Of a stretch of 64,000 nt of DNA, positions 1-10,887 are shown in pieces. The notes under the pieces are model-generated. The model saw only the letters and a program-made list of their open reading frames with translations, was not told the origin of the DNA and did no database searches. Each line of letters begins with the position of its first letter. Position 1 is the first letter of the stretch. A program made the position numbers and the translations under genes. The DNA lies in NCBI RefSeq assembly GCF_023973825.1, contig NC_090124.1:2163501-2227500 (forward strand), written 5' to 3'. This stretch comes from Plasmodium brasilianum (lineage: Eukaryota; Apicomplexa; Aconoidasida; Haemosporida; Plasmodiidae).

Positions 1-1316
1 GAACCTACTCCATCGTTAGTGTCCACAGGAAGGTGTTCCATAGAATGTATCATGGAGTTTCCACCACTATTATTTGTGTAATTATTTTCATTTTTGTTAA
101 CATAATGATAATCATTAATAAAACTTTCTCTTTTCAAGTGCATCCCATTTCTGTCCTTAATGTAACTACTATTTCTGGATGATACTCGCATTATATCGTT
201 GTTGTAATTGTCGTTTTCATCATTCATAACAGTTGGCGATGGTATTTTCATTTCAATATTAAAATTTTTGTTATAGCTTTTATTTCCTCGTTGCTTCATC
301 TCGTTTTTACTAATGCCACTACCTCCTATAATACCGCTAAGATTATTGCTAAGGTTATTGCTAAGGTTATTGCCAACGTTATTGCCAACATTACTGCCAA
401 CATTACTGCCAACATTATTGCCAACATTACTACCAACATAATCGCTCATTTTGTTATGATTTCCCTTTGAGAACCTCCAGGACGATGCGCCCTTATCACC
501 CTCCCTCCATATGAACTTTTTATTATTACCACTAGGGTTATTGTTACCGCTAACATTGCCATTGTTATTATTACTATGGTCCATGTGAAAGCTGTTTTTC
601 CTTGCAAAGCTTGCTCTGTTACTGTTACTGCTATTGTTTTCATATATGTTGTTATTACTGTAATTGTTGTTAATGATAATATTGCAACCGCTAACATTGT
701 CATTGTTAACATTTGCACCGCCAACATTTCCATTCCCATTAGTACTATCTAAGGTACCAGCATGTGGATCAAAAAATTTATTATATTTCCCATTTTTTAA
801 AAAATAATTACTTCTCTTATTATTCATATTACTTGACGGATTATTCGATTCTACCCGTTCTTCGAAATTATTTTTGTTCATATTATTTTCCCAATTAAAG
901 AAATCATTTCTACTTCTGTTTCGATCTCTTTCATTATCATTTTGATGCAAACCTACGCCTCCCTCTGCTACTTCTCCTGTTGCTGATGTTCCTCCTCTTT
1001 TATCCTCATACTCTTTCTCGTATTTATATTCCTGCATATCATCATAATTATCACCACTGTCATTAATACCATCCTCTTCTTCCTCAATACCATCTTCTGT
1101 TATTCTTTTATTTTTTGATAAATCTTGAAAAATAAATTTATTGATGCATACGGGTATATCATGATCATCTCCAAACCCTCTTTTATTTAATATAAGCTCA
1201 ATATATACATATAAAAATTCATTTTTTGTATATATTAAAATATTCCCATCATCTTTTTTCCCTTTGTTAGAAAATTTATCAATCATATCTTCCGCAAAAT
1301 TGTTATTCTCTTCCAT
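1..1316 (-). CDS. Asn-rich protein, N-terminal part, truncated by window edge
   Basis: An open frame starts at the ATG on the minus strand at 1316 (an in-frame TAA lies just upstream) and runs without a stop off the left edge, giving 438 codons. The first 70 residues look structured: MEENNNFAEDMIDKF, then ILIYTKNEFLYVYIELILNK and PVCINKFIFQDLSK. An acidic stretch follows (EDGIEEEEDG), then FNWENN and a long Asn/Ser/Gly-rich tail. The tail includes about nine short imperfect repeats of the type NVGSNVGNN or NLSNN (about 330-445) and a basic patch containing IWREGDKGASSWRFSKG. I do not recognise the family. YTKNEFL loosely resembles the eIF4E-binding signature YxxxxL-hydrophobic of 4E-T proteins, but Phe sits where Leu is expected, so this is only a hint. 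That the gene is real is well supported by the long open frame and non-repetitive N-terminus; its function is unknown. Confidence 0.8.
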   Translation of the reverse strand, partial: MEENNNFAEDMIDKFSNKGKKDDGNILIYTKNEFLYVYIELILNKRGFGDDHDIPVCINKFIFQDLSKNKRITEDGIEEEEDGINDSGDNYDDMQEYKYEKEYEDKRGGTSATGEVAEGGVGLHQNDNERDRNRSRNDFFNWENNMNKNNFEERVESNNPSSNMNNKRSNYFLKNGKYNKFFDPHAGTLDSTNGNGNVGGANVNNDNVSGCNIIINNNYSNNNIYENNSSNSNRASFARKNSFHMDHSNNNNGNVSGNNNPSGNNKKFIWREGDKGASSWRFSKGNHNKMSDYVGSNVGNNVGSNVGSNVGNNVGNNLSNNLSNNLSGIIGGSGISKNEMKQRGNKSYNKNFNIEMKIPSPTVMNDENDNYNNDIMRVSSRNSSYIKDRNGMHLKRESFINDYHYVNKNENNYTNNSGGNSMIHSMEHLPVDTNDGVG

Positions 1317-1958
1317 AGTGCAAAACTTGAAGATTTAAAAAAATTTTTTTTTTTAATTTGACTTAAAAATTTGAAAGGATGGGAAGTAGAACAACCACAA
1401 TAGACGTACGCTATATGTATGTGTATCTACCTTCCTCCCCCTCTATATAAACATACATACATATATATACGTATGTATATATTATATGTATGTATATGTA
1501 TAATCCTTCTTATTTTGTTATCTCCTTAGATATGCGTATACATATGTGTTATGCATGTACATATACACATAAATACTTCTGGAGTGTAAAACGTTCGCGT
1601 AACTTAAAATTATTCAATATTCATAAAAAATGAAATAAAACATAAATATAAGGGGACACACACATATATACGTTAAGCACATATATGTACATATATACAT
1701 ATAAATGGAATAACATATAGCACCCAACAGATAATAATTTTAGCTGTATATAAAAGCATAGCACAATTTTTTTTACCTCGAATAAATTATATACGTGTAT
1801 ATAATAGATTATATATTATACATATATGTTATGCTAAGTTTTACATGTACCCTTTTTTTCTTTTTTTAACGTATAATCTTATACCAATATATATATTACA
1901 TGTACATATTAAAGTATATTATACGTACGTGTATATACATATACGTATACATATACAT

Positions 1959-1962
<4 letters not shown>

Positions 1963-2010
<48 letters not shown>
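1963..2010. repeat. (TA)n microsatellite
   Basis: About 24 uninterrupted or nearly uninterrupted TA dinucleotides, flanked by ACATATAC-type variants. Comparable arrays recur in most intergenic stretches of this window. Confidence 0.9.
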
Positions 2011-2015
<5 letters not shown>

Positions 2016-2460
2016 TATATACGTATTACATTTCAACAAAACACTAGGTTGCCATTCTCCACTTTGTTAAAACATTTTATAATATTTTTTTTATAATTTT
2101 TTCATATAAATATAAATGAACGTTTTGTTGCTCTATAAATTTAAAAATTTTTACTCTTTTATCTTCACTGTGTTTGTTATTATACATAATCGTACTTATA
2201 TTAACATATATGGACGTATATGCATATAAGTACATATAAGTATATATATACGTATAAGTTATATATGTACGTATAAGTATATATGCACAACTTAATGCTA
2301 TTTCACTGTTAGTTTTATTTACTAATACATCACTTGAGTTTTTTGAATGTATAAGATGTCAAAAAAAATAGGGAAAAAAAAAAAAGAAGTAATTAGTTTA
2401 TTATTACATGATATATATTTAAAAAAAAAAAAAATTTTACTTTAAAAATTACTACGTATA

Positions 2461-2890
2461 TACTGATGTACGAAGTGGAAGGAAAAAAAAAGGAAAAGGG
2501 AAAAAGTAAAAGGAAAAACGAAAAATGAAAAAAGGAAGAAAAAAGAAGGTAAAATGAAAGGAGGAAAATGAAAAAGGAAATAGGAAGAAAGAAAAAGGAA
2601 AAATGAAGAAAAAAGATGGAAAAAGGAAGAAGGATGAATGAAGAAGTAAAAAAGGAAGATGGAAAAATGAAGAATGAATAAGGAAAAAGGAAAAACGAAG
2701 ATGGAAAAATGAAGAATGAAGAAGGAAAAAGGAAAAACGAAGAAGGATGAATGAAGAAGGAAAAAAGGAAGATGGAAAAATGAAGGAAAAATGGAGGAAA
2801 AATAAAGGAAAAAAAAATTAAAATAAAATGAAACAAAACAAAATGAAACAAAACAAAATGAAACAAAACAAAATGAAACAAAACAAAACA
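2461..2890 (+). repeat. Long polypurine (A/G) tract with AAGGAAGA-type and AAATGAAACAAAAC units
   Basis: For about 430 bases the plus strand is almost only A and G, with scattered T (mostly in ATG) and rare C. It is built from imperfect units such as GGAAAAATGAAGAA and GAAGGATGAATGAAG, then a clean 15-base tandem (AAAATGAAACAAAAC, about 2822-2885). Frames on the minus strand give Phe/Ser-rich translations of this tract, not proteins. Confidence 0.85.
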
Positions 2891-3203
2891 AATTAAAATA
2901 AAATAAAAATAAAACAAAATAATTTAAAATAAACTACATTAAAATGAAAATCGAAATGAGATAAATTATAAATAAGTTTAACTAAGTTGCCTTAAATTAC
3001 AATATGATTTACAAGGAACGCTTATGCATTAACTTTAAATATAATACAGTAGTAACATTATATTAAAATTAATATTTAAGTATATAAATATGTACCAATG
3101 GGTATATATGTATTATTAAATACATATACATATATATACAAATATATATACACGTTTTCATGTTTATATGAGCATTTACAATACGTACCATATATGTGGA
3201 GTG

Positions 3204-3243
<40 letters not shown>

Positions 3244-4028
3244 GGGGGTAAGCATTAATTGCTTTTAAATAAATTTATTTTTTTTTAATTTATTATATTT
3301 CTGATTTTTAAATAAAAAAAAAAAAAAAATTTACTGCGCAAAAAAAAAAAAAAATAATAATTTTTTATAAAAAATTATATTATCTATTGTGTATATTTGT
3401 ATACCGTATAACTTTAACGCCTTGTACATTGTATATATAAATAAATGTAAATGTATATATACAAATGTATATTTATGTATATATGTATGTAGTGATATAT
3501 ATATATATGTACATAAATATTATAACACCATACATTTATGCTTAAGCGCACGTATAACATTGTACATACATCCTTTCAAATCCTTCCATCTCACTTTTTG
3601 CCCTACGTGTTGAAAATTAAATGAAGACTTGTTATTACATATTATCATATACTATATATTTTTTTATAAATATATATTATATTATTATTTTTAAGGTATA
3701 ATACGGATTTATGTTATATTATTAAAATCGTAAGATGAATGTGTTACATTAACCACATGTATTATATCATTCAGGCACATGCATATTTTTCCAAAAGTTT
3801 ATTATTAAAATATGCATAAATTAATCTCAGTATATAATAAGTAATAATGCTTTTTTCGTAATGTTGTATATATATATATATATATATATTTATATGTATA
3901 CATATATATGTATGTGTATATATACAGTGTGAGTATAATTTATCCCTAAATAACAATAACTGAAAACGGGAGAAAGTGTTATGTACTAATAAAGGCGCTT
4001 GAACTTCACCTTGCACATACGTGTATAC

Positions 4029-4069
<41 letters not shown>

Positions 4070-6310
4070 TGTATTTGCATGTATATGCATACATTTGTAT
4101 ACATCCATATGGTGCCTAAGTGTTGCGGTCCGCACTTATTATATACGTATTTTATATTTTTTATTAGTAGTTTAGAATGCAGTAAAAAAATAATATAATA
4201 ATGTTAAGCAATATAGTTTGGCTACGATGTACACGTATGCACTTTTTAAATTTACCTAAAAAATATAACGTGAAAATGATATATAATTCTCAGCCTACGG
4301 CCTTTTATTTTATATACATACATATACATATATATATATGCATATTGCTTAATTTGAGTATATCTTTTTGTTTATACATATGATTGTGTTTAAATACGTG
4401 TAGATATGTATGTACATATACGATCGTTATGAATCCTATTTTATTAACTATTGTTTTTATATAAATACTTACAAGTTAAGCATTCTAAGGGGTATACCTT
4501 ACATAACATGCTCTTTTTGAATAGTTTTCCTCTTTGTTTTAGAAAATAAAAAAGTAATAAATTAACATTCACATTTTTACAAATTTTTCATTATTTCTGA
4601 ACAAACTTTTCACACAATAAAATATTATGACCATGTAAGGTAATAAAAAAAATTAGTATCAAGATATAAGGTTTATATATGTGCTTATGATACATATACA
4701 TTAAAGTTAGGTATTAAGTATATTACGAACATATTAGGAAATGAAAATATAATTGAATGATTTAGGCATATATTCAAATGTTGACTTACAATTTTGTGGT
4801 AATATACCCTATTTTTTTTTTTTTTTTTTTTTTAAAACAAAAACATTAAAATATATTAGAGAATTTTTCAATAATACCATACACAACTGTAAAAGTGAAG
4901 TGGTAGTGAATTTATGCCCTCCGATGCCCCTTCCTTTTCATATTTTACTTTTACCATATCTTTTATATATTATTGCCATGCTGTTACATTATACCATCTT
5001 AATGTTGTACTACCATATGGAAATACCGCTATATTTGTACCTTTTTTTTTTTTTTTTATACACGATTAAGGGTATTCAAAATGGATAATGACGTTATATG
5101 TGTCTAAACGATTATCCGTTAGTGTGATACTTATTAAGTTCAATTCTTTAGAAGGAAGCACAATTTTTTGACGAATACATGCATAGGTAGATATATATAC
5201 TTAAATATAAACCTATACGCATATATGGGCGCTTCTGATCATGTGCTGGTTTAATACGGATAAAGGTGGAGAGTAAAAAAAAAAAAAAAAAAAAAAAATA
5301 TTTTCATTTTGCTCTCTTTTTTTTAGCAATATTCATTTTAAACAAAAAATTATAAAAGACAACTCTATTTTTGTTGTGTATACCTTTGCGTACATACATA
5401 CATACGTAAATGTCTGAACACATATATTTAATGTGTATAAATTATTAATACAAAACTTTAGAAAGCGAAGCAAAACAAAGCAAAAGCACACATTAATAAA
5501 TTTCTTTAGGAAAAACCTAGTGCATATATAAATAAGGCATCCTCAGAACGATGCAAATGTAGGGCCTTACATTTATTCTAACAGTAATGGTAATACTCTT
5601 CGTTACTTTAGCTAAGTACACTTCAACTACTTTCCATACATGTTGGGTATTAAGCCCTTTTCACATTACTCTTTTGTTCTTTCAAACGAGTTATTAATGC
5701 TTCTAGAGAACTAAACTTTTTTTCTGACAGGAAAATTATGGTAAAACAATAACAAATAAGAAAACAGGAAAAAGTTTAAAGTTTCATACGCGCAAAACGA
5801 ACAATCAAATTTGATGCGGTGCCTTGGATCAAGTGCGTTCGAGGGTACGTGAATATATGCGCATATATATATGTACACACGAGTGTATACCCATAAACGA
5901 ATGTATACATACACATAAGTAAATATACATAAATGCACACTTGCTTAAAAAATGAGCTACTAGTAAGTAAAAATTTAACTGTGTATGCTTTATAAAAAGA
6001 CGTCGGATAAATGCGTATAACAAATAATTTCCGTGCGTTTATTAAAATTGTAATGTATATGTATAATAGATGCATATTGTTATACTTCCTTTTTTTTGGA
6101 TGTTCTAATAACCTATGCTTGTGTACAACTGCTGCACGTTCATTCTTAGGTGTTCATATTCTGCTATTTTTCCAATTACTGAGAAATAGTGTTACATTGC
6201 GTTGATTTGTATTATGTTATGCTATATTATATTATGTTATATCATAAGTTTTCTTTTTTTTTTTTTTTTTTTTTTTCGATAAAATGATATGTAATAATAT
6301 GTCTTTACTT

Positions 6311-6942
6311 TCATGAATAAGAAATATTACTGTATTTTTTTTTATTTTCCTCATTTAGGCTATTTATAAATTCTCGCTCTTCTTTCATTTTTTCATTTAG
6401 TTCCGTTCTATGAAAAAAAAAAAAAAAAAAAAAAAAATGTATTTATATGTCTTATTTAACCTTTAAGTAGTAATCATAATGGCTTTTTTTTTTTTTTTTT
6501 TTTTTATCTTTGTGTTAGTGTGTGTTATATTTTGCTTAGTTCAAGTCGGTATATACCCATGTGCTTTACTTGTATTTTTTATAGACAGGAAATATTTTGA
6601 AAAGGCGGTATTATAACCTTGCATATGATCAAGTTTTCCTATAAGAAATAGGTTTTTGAGCATTTTCCTTTTTTGTTCATTCTCATCATTTACAAAAATG
6701 TAAATAGGCATGTTTTCATTTTTTTTATTTATGGTATTGTACATCATACGAATTTCATTAGATTTTGTCTTTATTTTATTTATTATTTTTTTCGTATCAT
6801 TGTTTGTTTTTTCGGCTATATTTTGCTCCAAAATGAATGTATTATCTTTCTGTTCAAGTGAAACCAAGCAGAGGGCATAACTAGTAGGATACAATAACAG
6901 CATAAAAAGAGAAAGGAAAAGGTAAAGTGAAAGACTTTTCAT
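6311..6942 (-). CDS. Small two-exon secretory protein, unknown function
   Basis: Exon 1 spans 6942 to 6557 and exon 2 spans 6407 to 6311. The start chosen is the ATG at 6942 because it opens a classical signal peptide (MKSLSLYLFLSLFMLLLYP, then TSYALC). An upstream in-frame ATG at 7044 would bury it. The unspliced frame stops at 6541, but a good donor (GG|GTATAT) lies 16 nt earlier. A T-rich CATAG acceptor at 6408 joins in phase to a 32-codon exon beginning TELNEKMKEEREFINSLNEE and ending SNISYS. The product is about 160 residues. The mature part is Lys/Glu/Asn-rich with a predicted helical C-terminus. No transmembrane segment follows the signal peptide, no PEXEL motif is evident and no family is recognised. 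Secretion is inferred from the signal sequence only. Confidence 0.65.
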
Positions 6943-7662
6943 ATTGGAAAAAAAAAGCATGTATATAAACAAAGCTTGAAGTTGTGCAGGCAGATTAAAC
7001 AATTTATGTAGAAATGTGTTAGGAAAGATTGGAAGAAAAAACAAAAATAGTGAAGGATGTTTATTTTTTTTTTGCTTTTTTTTTTTTTTTCCCCCTCTTC
7101 AATTCCTTGCCCGTGAAAAGCAATTCATACACATATGAACAAATTCGTGTGTATACCATTTTTTTTTTTTTTTTTTTTTTTCCTTTAAATGTACGCAATG
7201 TCATTACTGCTCCTTTTATTTTTTTTTTTTTTTTTCTTTTTGGAAGAAAAAAGAAGTCTGTATTATGCACAGGTATAGAAAAAACAAAAAAAAAAGGAGA
7301 AAAATCATTTAAACAATTTTTGCAGTATATTACACTATTTAGCTGAATTGTGAGAAAATGAATTTAAAAGAATATAATTATCAACAGAGAAGGAAGAGAA
7401 AACAAAAAAAAAAATTTTTTTTTTGATTTGTTCGCTCGTCATGTTGTGAGCACATTTTGGCGCGTCGCTATATATTTCCATATTTATATATTTATATATT
7501 TATTTATGTAATATATATTTATTAGGCATTTATTTTATAGTTGGTTACTTCTCATTCATTTTGTATAGGACAATTTCCTTTTTTTTTTTTTTCTTTTTTT
7601 TTTCCGTCCTTTTTGCTCGTTCTATGTGCTATAACTCACGCCCCTAAGTCATGCTTCTTATT
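6943..7662. other. Intergenic, poly-T/poly-A rich
   Basis: Upstream region of the small secretory gene and downstream of the TRAPPC13-like gene. It is dominated by T runs of 10-20 bases (7063-7240) and A runs (about 7280-7420). Phe/Lys-rich open frames are repeat translations. Nothing else is seen. Confidence 0.6.
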
Positions 7663-10008
7663 TTACTCTGTTACAAGAATGGATCCAAGATCCACCAAAT
7701 AAACCTTATTATTAAGTTTATTTCTTATCTTAACAAATGGAACAGAATGCACACCTAGCATTATAGCTAATAATTTGACTGAAACAGATTTGCGTTGATA
7801 AGGTTTGATAACTCCTACATCAATTATGGAATTAAAAGAAATGAGGGAGGACTGGGTACTGCTATATATTACATTGTTGTTAGATACATTATTGTCATCT
7901 TGAATTTCAATTGTTAAGTCTATATCTTCATGATGATTATTGTAAAAGGAAAAGATAGCTACTAATATTGAGGAATAATTTATTTCTTTTACAAAAGAAA
8001 CCTCTAAATTAAATAGGTTCTCTGCAGGCATTTCTACTTCCATACAATACTGAGACCATATATAATTATCAGAAGTATTATTAATACACCATTTAAAAGA
8101 CAAGGATATAATAGTTTTGTCGTTATTAAAAAGAAAGGTTAAAACTTCCTTATTGTTCTTAAATCTTTCTATAACATATGAATGACTTAATTTGCTAAGA
8201 TTATCTTCGAAGCTGTTCTTTTTGTTGTTATTACTTACATTATTAGTTATACTGCTCCTAATATTATTATATTTACTACTCCTCATATTATTATGTTTAC
8301 TGATTCTCATATTATTATGGATACTACCCCTTATGTTGTTACTTGTGCCGTTCATAATATTATTATTGCCGCTATTATTGCCACTATTATTGCCGCTATT
8401 ACTGCCGCTATTATTACCTATGTTAATGCCGCTGTTATTTCCGCTATTATTGCTGTTATCAGTGTCTAACGAACTCCTTTTCCTCCTCGGTTCCTTCATT
8501 TTTGCACTATTTAAGGAAAGAACTTGTACAAAGTTTACAACTGGAAAATAAAATGAATACATGTCTTCGGGGTTTAACGAAAATGGGAAAATAGTACTAT
8601 CGATGTTGATTGATCTCGAAAATAATTCAAATATTTCAATTTTATTTTTTTCTGTTACATTCTCCATTTCTATATATAAAAAATGGTCGATTATTTTACA
8701 CCTTATATCTAAAGGCTTAATAACTACTATAGATTTTGTTAGTATCAATTTTTTATAACTCCTTTTACTATTATTTATGTTATACATAATATACTCATCA
8801 TATTTGTTTAACGATTTACATATACTATGTAAATTAACATTCAAAGGGAAATTTCGTTCACTATCCTTGTAATTATTTTTGTCGTATATATTGAGGAAGA
8901 AATTATTCTCTTCGTCATCATCATCATCGTCATCGTCATCATTGTTATAATAAGCTCCTCCACTATTATTTTTATTTTTATTATTACTATTATTTTTATT
9001 TTTTTTTTTTTCATATAACGCGTTAGATGTAAAGGTGGATGACCACTGAACATTATTTAGTAGAAGAGATGGATAATCAAAAATGTTTCTTAAATCGTTT
9101 GCACTCTTTTCATTAAGGAAATTTACACTCTTTGTTTTTTCTGTTTTATTATCTTCATAATATAACTGTATTTTTAAATTTAGTTTTTTGTTTATGTATT
9201 TTTGAGAAATCGACAGAGGTAGTTCGATAACGTATATTAACCCCTCGATTTCGTAACATGCACTACTAGAGAAGAACTTCCTTTCTATTTCTTCGCTTAA
9301 GCTCTCGTTATCATCAATGTTAACAAGGATTAAGCGAGACTCTGCAGCAATGATTTTCGCTTCGTTATCCTTCGAACCTGTGTCTTTCTCTTCGTTGTAT
9401 TTTATGTCATTGCTGATCACTTCATTGAGCTTTACATTTCCACTTTTCCTTTTGGTATCATTCCCCTTTTCGTGATCTGTATGTATATAATGTTGTTCTC
9501 TTTTGAAATTTTTCCATTTACCATCGTTATGATTTACCCCTTTTGTGTAATTACAAGCTGTTTCATCATAGTCATTCTCTTGCAACCTTTTGTTTGGGTA
9601 ATCTGTCTCAGCAGTACAAACCCCATCTCTATTGTTCCTCCTCACTAACATCTTTTTGTAAATCGTTTTAAAATCATTCTCAAAATAATTTTCTTGTAAT
9701 AAATCAAAGTTATGTGCTAGGGTTGATGTTTCAACATTGTTTTCATTAATAAGAACAATGTCAATATTAATGCGATAATTTTTATTTTTTTCAATCCAGT
9801 TTTTTACGTTTCTCTTATTGCATACCTTCTCATTCTTTTTAATTATTATTCCAACGTAGAGAAGCTCACCCAAGAGTTCTTTTGATATGATATCATCATT
9901 TTCGTTAAGGAATTCTTCACAAAAAAACTGAAAGGCATCTTCTGCGTTTTTATGGCGGTTACTGTTCGTTAGAATTAGCTTTACTTCAGACTCATTGAAG
10001 TGCATCAT
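7663..10008 (-). CDS. TRAPPC13: TRAPPC13-like subunit of the TRAPP vesicle-tethering complex
   Basis: Single-exon 781-residue protein. The central and C-terminal parts follow the TRAPPC13 pattern. A strand reading VVIKPLDIRCKI...YIEMENVTEKNKIEIF corresponds to the family's conserved 'LKPLDVKTKF...EAQIQNMT' segment. The C-terminal segment around SLSFKWCINNTSDNY and the last block (VGVIKPYQRKSVSVKLLAI, ending VYLVDLGSILVTE) match the family's final beta-sandwich. TRAPP subunits act in ER-to-Golgi, Golgi and autophagy membrane tethering; subunit 13 is an accessory subunit of the metazoan TRAPPIII-type complex. The N-terminal 130 residues are not recognisable. Plasmodium-type inserts interrupt the fold: an Asp run near residue 360 and NNSG repeats near residues 516-555. 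The assignment rests on remembered family sequence, not a search. Confidence 0.65.
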   Translation of the reverse strand: MMHFNESEVKLILTNSNRHKNAEDAFQFFCEEFLNENDDIISKELLGELLYVGIIIKKNEKVCNKRNVKNWIEKNKNYRINIDIVLINENNVETSTLAHNFDLLQENYFENDFKTIYKKMLVRRNNRDGVCTAETDYPNKRLQENDYDETACNYTKGVNHNDGKWKNFKREQHYIHTDHEKGNDTKRKSGNVKLNEVISNDIKYNEEKDTGSKDNEAKIIAAESRLILVNIDDNESLSEEIERKFFSSSACYEIEGLIYVIELPLSISQKYINKKLNLKIQLYYEDNKTEKTKSVNFLNEKSANDLRNIFDYPSLLLNNVQWSSTFTSNALYEKKKNKNNSNNKNKNNSGGAYYNNDDDDDDDDDEENNFFLNIYDKNNYKDSERNFPLNVNLHSICKSLNKYDEYIMYNINNSKRSYKKLILTKSIVVIKPLDIRCKIIDHFLYIEMENVTEKNKIEIFELFSRSINIDSTIFPFSLNPEDMYSFYFPVVNFVQVLSLNSAKMKEPRRKRSSLDTDNSNNSGNNSGINIGNNSGSNSGNNSGNNSGNNNIMNGTSNNIRGSIHNNMRISKHNNMRSSKYNNIRSSITNNVSNNNKKNSFEDNLSKLSHSYVIERFKNNKEVLTFLFNNDKTIISLSFKWCINNTSDNYIWSQYCMEVEMPAENLFNLEVSFVKEINYSSILVAIFSFYNNHHEDIDLTIEIQDDNNVSNNNVIYSSTQSSLISFNSIIDVGVIKPYQRKSVSVKLLAIMLGVHSVPFVKIRNKLNNKVYLVDLGSILVTE
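8352..8462 (-). repeat. In-frame (AAT-AGT-GGC)-type repeat coding NNSG
   Basis: About ten imperfect 9-12 base units inside the TRAPPC13-like gene encode GNNSG/GSNSG. This is a low-complexity insert of the kind common in Plasmodium proteins. Confidence 0.8.
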
Positions 10009-10887
10009 TTTCCCTTTCTCTGTTTACAATTATATATGTGTACATAAACACACATGTGCATGTGCAGAACGTGAGTTCCCTCTTGAGTTTTCGTTTCCGT
10101 TTGCGTTTTTCCTTTTACATGTTATTCACCACGCAGTTAAACGTAAGTAATCACTTCGTAACAACTGACTTACCACGAGAATTGTTTTGTATATATTCAA
10201 AAAGGGATGTACCTTTTTTTTTTTTTTTTTTTTTTATCAGTAAAATAGGGAATATCGTGCTGCCTTAATTTTGAGGTAGTAAAAAGTTCATTCCACATTT
10301 TACAAAAATTTCTCCTGTTTTGTTTATTCCTTTTCCACTTTTTTCGCCTCATCTATATTTTTCTTTTTCTTCAGAATTGATTATTTTTTTTTTTTACAAT
10401 TTTCTTTCGACTTAATTCTAACACATCACTAGGCCAATATATTTTTTATGGCCTTCTTGCATTTCATACTTTTTCGAGTTTTTTAACTTCGTACTTTTTC
10501 ATATTTATTTATTTTGTACCTTTTACTTTTAGCATTTTTTTGTTTGATACTTTTTCGAGTTTTTTCATTTCATACCTTTTAGCATTTTTTTGTTTGATAC
10601 TTTTTCTCCTTTTTTCATTTCAAACTTTTTCGCGCTATTAACTCTGCAGTCATGCAATTATCATGTACGAGCAAGGAAAATTATGAACAGTTAATATTTT
10701 TTTAATTTAAAAGAGAAAAAAAAAAATGAAAAAAAAAAAAAAATCTGTGCACACACTTATATCAAGCAGTTTCCTTGAAATGTAACAACAAATATAAATT
10801 ATGAAAAAAATTTAAAGAATATAGGAACAATAAAAAAGAAAAATCGTTCCTTTTTAAGTGAAAAAGAAAACTGTGATAACTTTGAAC
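10009..10887. other. Intergenic between TRAPPC13-like and mL41 genes
   Basis: Upstream region of the TRAPPC13-like gene and 3' flank of mL41. It is T-rich with imperfect repeats of TTTTTCGAGTTTTTTCATTTCATAC type (about 10440-10640). No exon is recognised. Confidence 0.55.

Larger units (their letters stand above)
1317..6310. other. Gene-free AT-rich intergenic stretch
   Basis: About 5 kb between the start of the left-edge gene and the 3' end of the small secreted-protein gene. It holds (TA)n arrays (about 1963-2010, 3207-3240, 3867-3890, 4037-4066), TACATA/TATGTA variants, long poly-A and poly-T runs and a purine-strand minisatellite listed separately. Open frames here are Tyr/Ile/Phe-rich translations of these repeats. 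I see no convincing exon, RNA gene or other element. Confidence 0.6.

Noticed and set aside
2393..2917. Phe/Ser-rich open frames of 149-174 aa on the minus strand
   Set aside because: They are translations of the polypurine tract. Two frames are open at once, with no conserved composition or start context.
5711..6075. Minus-strand frames of 64-99 aa next to a GC-richer patch
   Set aside because: Overlapping frames, Tyr/Ile/His-rich from TATACAT repeats, with no splice or family support.
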